Shown: one piece after another, positions 30,955 to 35,311 of the stretch
Layout: every line of letters starts with the position of its first letter
Numbering within the stretch: the stretch's first letter is position 1
Assembly (NCBI GenBank): GCA_002839545.1
Contig: PGYG01000015.1
Coordinates: 1 to 35,311, forward strand
DNA: 35,311 nucleotides
Origin: Candidatus Methanoperedentaceae archaeon HGW-Methanoperedenaceae-1
GTDB lineage: Archaea; Halobacteriota; Methanosarcinia; Methanosarcinales; Methanoperedenaceae
Direction: 5' to 3'
The notes under the pieces: generated by a model
The model's input: only the letters and a program-made list of their open reading frames with translations
What the model was told of the DNA's origin: nothing
Database searches by the model: none
Translations under genes and position numbers: made by a program

Positions 30955-31326
30955 TCACGCCATAATATCCTTATCAATATCCTCAGCAAGTTTTTTCATT
31001 TTATTATGCCACTCGTCAATATTTAACTTAATCATCTCTTTCATCTTGCTCGGTTCAAGTGCGATATATTCATAATAATAACCGCCTGAACTTATTGTCC
31101 TCGTTTCCCTGTAAACAAGACCGCACGTAATCAGGTTCTGAAGCGACCTGTAAGCAGTACTCCGTTCCCTGTCCAGGACTTCACCGAGCTTCTCGGCAGT
31201 CATTGGACCTTTTGTCACAAGTGCTTTATACGTATCAATATCGACATTCTTGAGTCCGAGGATACATTTGGCAATATCCTCGCATTTAAACTCACCTTTA
31301 ATCATTTCAGGAATGGAGCTGGGCAT
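30955..31326 (-). CDS. HTH transcriptional regulator, TrmB/MarR-like
   Basis: This protein, 123 aa from ATG 31326 (MPSSIPEMIKGEFKCEDIAKC), is a winged helix regulator. The helix-turn-helix reads DIDTYKALVTKGPMTAEKLGEVLDRERSTAYRSLQNLITCGLVYRET, as in the TrmB and MarR-like archaeal families, followed by a wing (SSGGYYYEYIALEP) and a C-terminal helix rich in Lys and Asp. I reject the longer start at 31461 because it runs antisense through the ferredoxin gene. CACGTG lies just upstream of the start. It shares a 67-bp divergent promoter region with the 59-aa ferredoxin, so it may control it and itself. Confidence 0.82.
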   Translation of the reverse strand: MPSSIPEMIKGEFKCEDIAKCILGLKNVDIDTYKALVTKGPMTAEKLGEVLDRERSTAYRSLQNLITCGLVYRETRTISSGGYYYEYIALEPSKMKEMIKLNIDEWHNKMKKLAEDIDKDIMA

Positions 31327-31393
31327 AATAATCACGTGTTTTGCACAATTTATACAAAACCTATCTATACCTGTAAGCATATATAATTTGTGA

Positions 31394-31573
31394 ATGCCGG
31401 AAGGACTAATTGCGGTACAGGGATGCAGGAAATGCGGACGGTGTAATAACATATGCAGCACCGGCGCACTTGAACGTATTGACGGCTATTCAAGGATAAA
31501 TAACGAGCTTTGTGAGCTGTGTATGAAATGTGTCATAAAGTGTCCAAACAAGGCTCTCAGGTTAATAGAGTAA
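31394..31573 (+). CDS. 59-aa 2[4Fe-4S] ferredoxin
   Basis: This gene is too short for the ORF track by one residue. ATG 31394 opens MPEGLIAVQGCRKCGRCNNICSTGALERIDGYSRINNELCELCMKCVIKCPNKALRLIE. The two motifs CRKCGRCNNIC and CELCMKCVIKCP are the eight cysteine ligands of a clostridial-type two-cluster ferredoxin. No Pro follows the first motif, unlike the classic CP ending. The length is normal for the family. It diverges from an HTH regulator and could serve POR, FDR or CODH as a low-potential carrier. Confidence 0.9.
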   Translation: MPEGLIAVQGCRKCGRCNNICSTGALERIDGYSRINNELCELCMKCVIKCPNKALRLIE

Positions 31574-31698
31574 TGATTTGCCTGGCAGAACCCGCATCCA
31601 CGATTTCGGGTCAGTACAGGATGATTCCTATACGCATACGATTGCTGACTGGAGTTTATAGGATAAAGATATAAGCATGAAACCGGAATCATAGCTTG

Positions 31699-31854
31699 AT
31701 GAGTCCAAAAGAGATTATAATTGTAATTATTGCCCTGATTGTTGCAGGTTTCATATTCCAGTTATTGCTCGGGATTACAATGCTTCTTATCAAGACAATT
31801 GCGTTTATGATAGTCGCATACGCGGTTTACCTTTTCTTGAAAAGGATTTTGTAA
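31699..31854 (+). CDS. 51-aa hydrophobic membrane protein
   Basis: This ORF is below the track limit: MSPKEIIIVIIALIVAGFIFQLLLGITMLLIKTIAFMIVAYAVYLFLKRIL. It has two hydrophobic segments and ends in a basic stretch. A TATA-like GTTTATAGG lies about 40 bases upstream (31654-31662); the ribosome site is weak. It converges with another small membrane protein on the minus strand, their stops being 14 bp apart. I do not recognise a family. Confidence 0.6.
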   Translation: MSPKEIIIVIIALIVAGFIFQLLLGITMLLIKTIAFMIVAYAVYLFLKRIL

Positions 31855-31868
31855 ACGCTAACGTGCAG

Positions 31869-32054
31869 TTAATCAGAATGCCTTCTTTCAAGAAGCTGGT
31901 GCACGATAAAAATAACTATCCAGAAGCCAATAGAACCAATTAAAGCCCCCTCAAAATCCACAACCTTTTGCAGTAAATATTTTAACATAAAATAAATTAT
32001 GAAATACACAATTGAGGCAGCGGACGCTGTAAAATAAGGGCTTTTTTTATCCAT
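31869..32054 (-). CDS. 61-aa membrane protein, unknown
   Basis: MDKKSPYFTASAASIVYFIIYFMLKYLLQKVVDFEGALIGSIGFWIVIFIVHQLLERRHSD has two TM helices separated by a short Asp/Glu-containing loop and ends in a charged tail. Composition and helix boundaries are those of a real small membrane protein. No family is recognised. It ends convergent to the 51-aa gene and diverges from cdhD across 170 bp. Confidence 0.6.
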   Translation of the reverse strand: MDKKSPYFTASAASIVYFIIYFMLKYLLQKVVDFEGALIGSIGFWIVIFIVHQLLERRHSD

Positions 32055-32153
32055 GCTCTGAAATCAAGTCTTCAGAATAGTATTATTGTCTCAAATAACT
32101 TTGCATTTAATATTTATCGAGATTTACAGATACTGTTTACACGGTTTTTAATA

Positions 32154-32167
32154 TAAAATTATATATG
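32154..32167 (+). promoter_or_regulatory. TATA box of the cdhDE operon
   Basis: AAAATTATATATG lies about 60 bases before the cdhD ATG, leaving room for a leader that contains the GACGATTAA tandem repeat and a GGGATG ribosome site. Confidence 0.5.
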
Positions 32168-32184
32168 TAGCCAGTCCTATCTTG

Positions 32185-32202
32185 GACGATTAAGACGATT
32201 AA
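32185..32202 (+). repeat. Exact 9-bp tandem repeat in the cdhD leader
   Basis: GACGATTAA is repeated exactly twice in tandem, close to the expected transcript start of cdhDE and about 22 bases before the ATG. An operator or a local duplication are both possible. Confidence 0.7.
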
Positions 32203-32224
32203 TAGTGCGAAATGGGATGAAAAA

Positions 32225-33520
32225 ATGACGAAGAAAATCAAACTCTCAGAACTTGGAAGCCTGTTCGGTGACCTTGATGTCGAGGCTCTTGAAGGAGTGA
32301 AAATAGAAGGTGATGTAGAGCTTGACCTCGGGCAGGTTGGTTTAAATCCGCAGCTGGCATATGCGCTGGGTCATGAAACAACACAAATTGCGTTACACTT
32401 AATGAATATTTCCAGGATACTGGGTTATCCTGTTGACCAGATGCTTGGCGCGGCATCACCTATGGCTGCCCCCAGAAGGCTGAGCCGGTTAATCGATTCA
32501 AAATTCAGTGTCGGTAAAATTGAGGAATGGAAAAATCCGATACAGGAAGTTGTGCTTGGTGCAACATCATCTGACGGCGGCACCAGAAAGAGCACGATAA
32601 CACTGGGTGGCGAGAATGCGCTTCCTTATTATTTTGACAGTCCTATGCCGCACCGTAACCACATAACAATGGACGTTTTTGATATGCCAATCGGCATGGC
32701 AAAAGCCGTGAAATCCAATTATGAGGATGTTATGGAAAGCCCGGCTGAATGGGCAAAGAAAGTCGTGCGTGATTTCGGGGCTGACATGGTGACAATCCAT
32801 CTTATCAGCACAGACCCGAATATCAAGGACACGTCTCCCGCCGAGGCTGCAAAAACAGTAGAAGAGGTGCTTCAGGCAGTAGATGTGCCAATCGTTATCG
32901 GCGGCTCAGGCAACCCTGAAAAAGACCCTGCGGTGCTTGAGAAAGCAGCAGAAGTGGCAGAGGGTGAAAGATGCCTTCTGGCGTCTGCAAGCCTGAACCT
33001 TGATTATGCGCGTATAGCAGAGGCGGCAAAGAAGTACAACCATGTTGTTCTTTCATGGACGCAGCTTGAGATAAATGCCCAGAAGGAGCTTAACCGCAAA
33101 CTCATGAAACAGTGCGGGGTGGCGCGGGAAAATATCGTGATGGACCCGACAACTGCGGCTCTTGGTTACGGGCTTGATTACGCTTATACAAATATGGAAC
33201 GGATAAGGCTGGCTGGATTGTCAGGCGACAAGGAACTGAACTTCCCGATGTCAAGCGGCACAACAAACGCATGGGGCGCTCGCGAGTCCTGGATGGTTTC
33301 TTCGCCATTGAAAGAGGATTCTGACTGGGGACCGCGTGAGTACAGGGGACCGATATGGGAGATTATCACAGGACTTACCCTGTCACTTGCAGGGAATGAC
33401 CTGTTCATGATGATGCACCCGACAGCAGTCCAGGTATTAAAAGAGATTACGCAAACCCTTTATGGCTCCAAGGAAAATGAGCCGGTTGATATAAGCAACT
33501 GGGTTTCGGCGGTGGTATAA
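32225..33520 (+). CDS. cdhD: Acetyl-CoA decarbonylase/synthase complex, delta subunit
   Basis: This 431-aa protein is the small corrinoid subunit of ACDS/CODH, which with CdhE carries the methyl group between tetrahydrosarcinapterin and the acetyl-CoA synthase site. Landmarks are [93 protein letters not shown] and [30 protein letters not shown]. The length is normal. It starts ATG 32225 and is directly followed by cdhE with no gap. The complex's cdhABC genes are not seen in this window. Confidence 0.95.
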   Translation: MTKKIKLSELGSLFGDLDVEALEGVKIEGDVELDLGQVGLNPQLAYALGHETTQIALHLMNISRILGYPVDQMLGAASPMAAPRRLSRLIDSKFSVGKIEEWKNPIQEVVLGATSSDGGTRKSTITLGGENALPYYFDSPMPHRNHITMDVFDMPIGMAKAVKSNYEDVMESPAEWAKKVVRDFGADMVTIHLISTDPNIKDTSPAEAAKTVEEVLQAVDVPIVIGGSGNPEKDPAVLEKAAEVAEGERCLLASASLNLDYARIAEAAKKYNHVVLSWTQLEINAQKELNRKLMKQCGVARENIVMDPTTAALGYGLDYAYTNMERIRLAGLSGDKELNFPMSSGTTNAWGARESWMVSSPLKEDSDWGPREYRGPIWEIITGLTLSLAGNDLFMMMHPTAVQVLKEITQTLYGSKENEPVDISNWVSAVV

Positions 33521-34930
33521 ATGAAAGTTAACAGCCCGCTCCAGGTTTACAAGTATTTGCCGCAGACAAACTGCGGCGAGTGCGGTGAAACGACATGCAT
33601 GGCTTTTGCATCCCATCTTATTGACAGGTCGATGAAACTTGAGGACTGCCCGCCCCTGCTTAAGGATGAGTTCAAGGAAAAATACCTTGAGCTTGAGACA
33701 CTGCTTGCGCCGGAAATCCGCGAGGTAATCATTGGCACGGGTGAGCACGCAAAGGCGATTGGCGGGGATGATGTGCTTTACCGCCACCAGTTAACATTTT
33801 TTAATCCTACAAAGTTTGCCTATGATGTCTGGGATACGATGCCAGAAGCAGAGCTTGTGGAGAGGGTTAATAAAATCCAGAATTTCCAGAAGTTCTATGT
33901 TGGCAAGTTCCTGAATGTGGATATGGTTGCTGTAAGGTGTGTTTCAAATGATGCCGCGAAATTCGCAGAAGCTGTAAAGAAAGTCAGCGAAACCACGGAA
34001 TTCCCGCTTATCCTGTGTTCGTTTGACCCTGCTGTCCTGAGGGCAGGTCTTGAGGTCGTGAAGGACAAGAATCCGCTGATTTATGCGGCAACCGAGGAGA
34101 ACTGGGGCGATGTAGCGGAACTGGCGCTTGATTATAATGTCCCGGTCGTACTGTTCTCACCTGACCTTGATAAGCTAAAATCCATTGCAGCGACATTCCT
34201 TGAGATGGGAATCAAAAACCTCGTGCTTGACCCTGGAACGTATCCGCAGGGGAACCAGTTGAAAGGGACGTTTGACAGGTTTATCCAGATTCGAAGAGCA
34301 GGTATCAGGGAGGGACAGAAAGAAATTGCCTTCCCGATTATGGCTGTTCCCATGAACACGTATCTTGTGTATGACGAGCCTGTGACTGCTTCGTACTGGG
34401 AAACGGTGCTTGCTTCTATTTTCACGGTGCGGTATGGCGATATTATGATTTTGCACAGTCTTGAGCCGTACGCGCTCTTGCCTGAAGTGCATATCAGGGA
34501 TACGATTTACACTGACCCGAGAACGCCTGTGAAGGTCGAGCCTGGTGTCTTTGAGGTCGGCTCGCCTACAAAGGATTCGCCTGTTATTGTGACCACGAAT
34601 TTCGCGCTCACGTATTATACGGTTGAGAGTGACCTTTCGTCTAACAAGATTGACTGCTATATTGCTGCTGTTGATACTGATGGAATCGGTGTTGAGGCAG
34701 CGGTTGCTGGAGGACAGCTTACGGCAGCCAAGATTAAGGAGACGTTTGATAAGGCAGGGTTTGATTTTGCCGAGAAGACGTCCCACGGTGCAGTGATATT
34801 GCCTGGTCTTTCTGCAAGGCTTCAGGGTGATGTCGAGGATGCCACAGGGCTTAAGGTTCTGATAGGTCCTCCTGATTCAGGAAGGATTCCGGGCTGGATG
34901 GAGAAGAGCTGGCCGCCCAAGGCTAAGTAG
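33521..34930 (+). CDS. cdhE: Acetyl-CoA decarbonylase/synthase complex, gamma subunit
   Basis: This 469-aa protein is the larger corrinoid subunit. Near the N-terminus, TNCGECGETTCMAFASHLIDRSMKLEDCP (CX2CX4CX16C) binds the [4Fe-4S] cluster that reactivates the cobalt. A TIM-barrel region follows (VRCVSNDAAKFAEAV, FDPAVLRAGLEVVKDKNPLIYAATEENW, LVLDPGTYP), and the C-terminus (HGAVILPGLSARLQGDVEDATGLKVLIGP) is the corrinoid-binding part. ATG immediately follows the cdhD stop. A hairpin with a T tract ends the operon. Confidence 0.95.
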   Translation: MKVNSPLQVYKYLPQTNCGECGETTCMAFASHLIDRSMKLEDCPPLLKDEFKEKYLELETLLAPEIREVIIGTGEHAKAIGGDDVLYRHQLTFFNPTKFAYDVWDTMPEAELVERVNKIQNFQKFYVGKFLNVDMVAVRCVSNDAAKFAEAVKKVSETTEFPLILCSFDPAVLRAGLEVVKDKNPLIYAATEENWGDVAELALDYNVPVVLFSPDLDKLKSIAATFLEMGIKNLVLDPGTYPQGNQLKGTFDRFIQIRRAGIREGQKEIAFPIMAVPMNTYLVYDEPVTASYWETVLASIFTVRYGDIMILHSLEPYALLPEVHIRDTIYTDPRTPVKVEPGVFEVGSPTKDSPVIVTTNFALTYYTVESDLSSNKIDCYIAAVDTDGIGVEAAVAGGQLTAAKIKETFDKAGFDFAEKTSHGAVILPGLSARLQGDVEDATGLKVLIGPPDSGRIPGWMEKSWPPKAK

Positions 34931-34949
34931 AATTTTTGGTTTGTTGATG

Positions 34950-34979
34950 TGTGACTTTTAAAGTCACATTTTTTTCTTT
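34950..34979 (+). terminator. Hairpin terminator after cdhE
   Basis: TGTGACTTTTAAAGTCACA forms an 8-bp stem with a three-base loop and is followed by TTTTTTTCTTT. It begins 20 bases after the cdhE stop, as expected for an end-of-operon signal. Confidence 0.7.
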
Positions 34980-35311
34980 GTAGTTTCTATTTATCAAATT
35001 AACCGCAGATACACGCGGATGAACGCAGATGTCGATAAAAATCTGTATTTATCTGTGCCCGATGTGGTTTTTTATTTTACTGATGAAAGTTAACTCAAAA
35101 TCGCAATATTTTGTACTATTTTACTACTATTGAAACAAGCGTTTAAATTAGAGATATAATTAATTAAAGGATTTAAATGCTTGTATATCAAGTATAAAGT
35201 AAAAGTTAACCGTAAAAACCTTACTGTGTTATTGTACGTTGGTATATTTGAGAAAATAATCCTTAAAACTTTGTATCAAAAATTGATTCTATGCAGAAAT
35301 CAGGTTAACAA
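34980..35311. other. Non-coding right end of the window
   Basis: After the cdhE terminator no gene is visible. It contains the 10-nt periodic GC-rich element (35001-35060), then about 240 bases of AT-rich sequence with several TATA-like stretches (AGAGATATAATTAATTAAAG near 35150). This could be the promoter region of a gene beyond the edge. Confidence 0.5.
35001..35060. repeat. Extragenic element with 10-nt period and inverted halves
   Basis: CGCAGAT or CGCGGAT occurs at 35004, 35014 and 35024, exactly 10 bases apart. After a ten-base spacer, ATCTGTA and ATCTGTG follow at 35041 and 35051, the reverse-complement form with the same period. The whole can fold back on itself. Similar 'CGCAGATGAACGCGGATGAACGC' strings are seen between genes in widely different prokaryotes, as I recall; their origin is unclear. 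Confidence 0.65.

Noticed and set aside
1-35311. tRNA, rRNA or CRISPR loci
   Set aside because: No cloverleaf-like or rRNA-like sequence and no spaced repeat array was recognised when reading both strands; a dedicated tRNA search would be needed to be certain.

Overview
The window looks archaeal and methanogen-like, most probably from a relative of Methanosarcinales or ANME-2. It encodes the corrinoid pair of the acetyl-CoA decarbonylase/synthase complex (cdhD, cdhE), a methyl-coenzyme M reductase accessory protein (McrC), archaeal DnaG primase, an archaeal CobT homologue, an archaeoflavoprotein with an iron-sulfur flavoprotein, ThiI without a rhodanese domain, and archaeal small families (UPF0292, DUF2180, RNA ligase partner). 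TATA-like boxes about 25-35 nt before starts, several near-leaderless genes and strong GGAGG sites elsewhere fit this. A Candidatus Methanoperedens (ANME-2d) origin is plausible but cannot be settled from this window.

Layout. 1-6.4 kb is a minus-strand defence block: a P-loop ATPase cut by the left edge, two gene-tail or gene-head remnants, a Type III restriction-modification pair (res and mod), and a 50-aa conserved small protein. 6.6-14.2 kb is a redox block. AfpA and Isf flavoproteins diverge from DUF302, a ferritin-like protein and an AhpD-like protein. These lead into a tightly packed eight-gene operon: mcrC, two DUF2180 genes, porGD-A-B (pyruvate:ferredoxin oxidoreductase with fused gamma and delta subunits), a glutaredoxin-like protein and a ferredoxin:disulfide reductase with a rubredoxin tail. 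14.2-15.3 kb is a decaying stretch with a 38-aa membrane protein missed by the ORF track, a frameshifted nucleotidyltransferase and an internally deleted LysE-type exporter.

15.3-19.1 kb encodes an ABC-2 type transporter (ATPase, a permease fused to a PrsW-like intramembrane protease domain, and a second permease). 19-23 kb holds a surface protein with a C-terminal CARDB-like domain, an orphan RNA ligase partner with a small membrane protein, a 7-TM protein coupled to a Roadblock/LC7 protein, and a secreted thioredoxin. 23-26.8 kb is a possible thionucleobase locus: a TudS-like desulfidase, a metzincin protease and ThiI overlap on the minus strand, divergent from a nucleoside 2-deoxyribosyltransferase, a second Isf-like flavoprotein and an unknown protein. 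26.9-30.5 kb contains a YggU-like protein, a UPF0292 Toprim protein, DnaG with an unusual RTER/RPER repeat tract, and CobT. 30.5-32.1 kb contains an orphan CopG-type antitoxin, an HTH regulator divergent from a 59-aa ferredoxin, and two convergent small membrane proteins. 32.2-34.9 kb is cdhDE, followed by a hairpin terminator and an extragenic element with 10-nt periodicity.

Taken together, the genes centre on low-potential ferredoxin chemistry (POR, CODH/ACS, AfpA/Isf, FDR) and its protection from oxidants. McrC embedded in a POR/disulfide-reductase operon is the most suggestive arrangement for energy metabolism. The ThiI-metzincin-TudS operon is the most unusual combination of activities.
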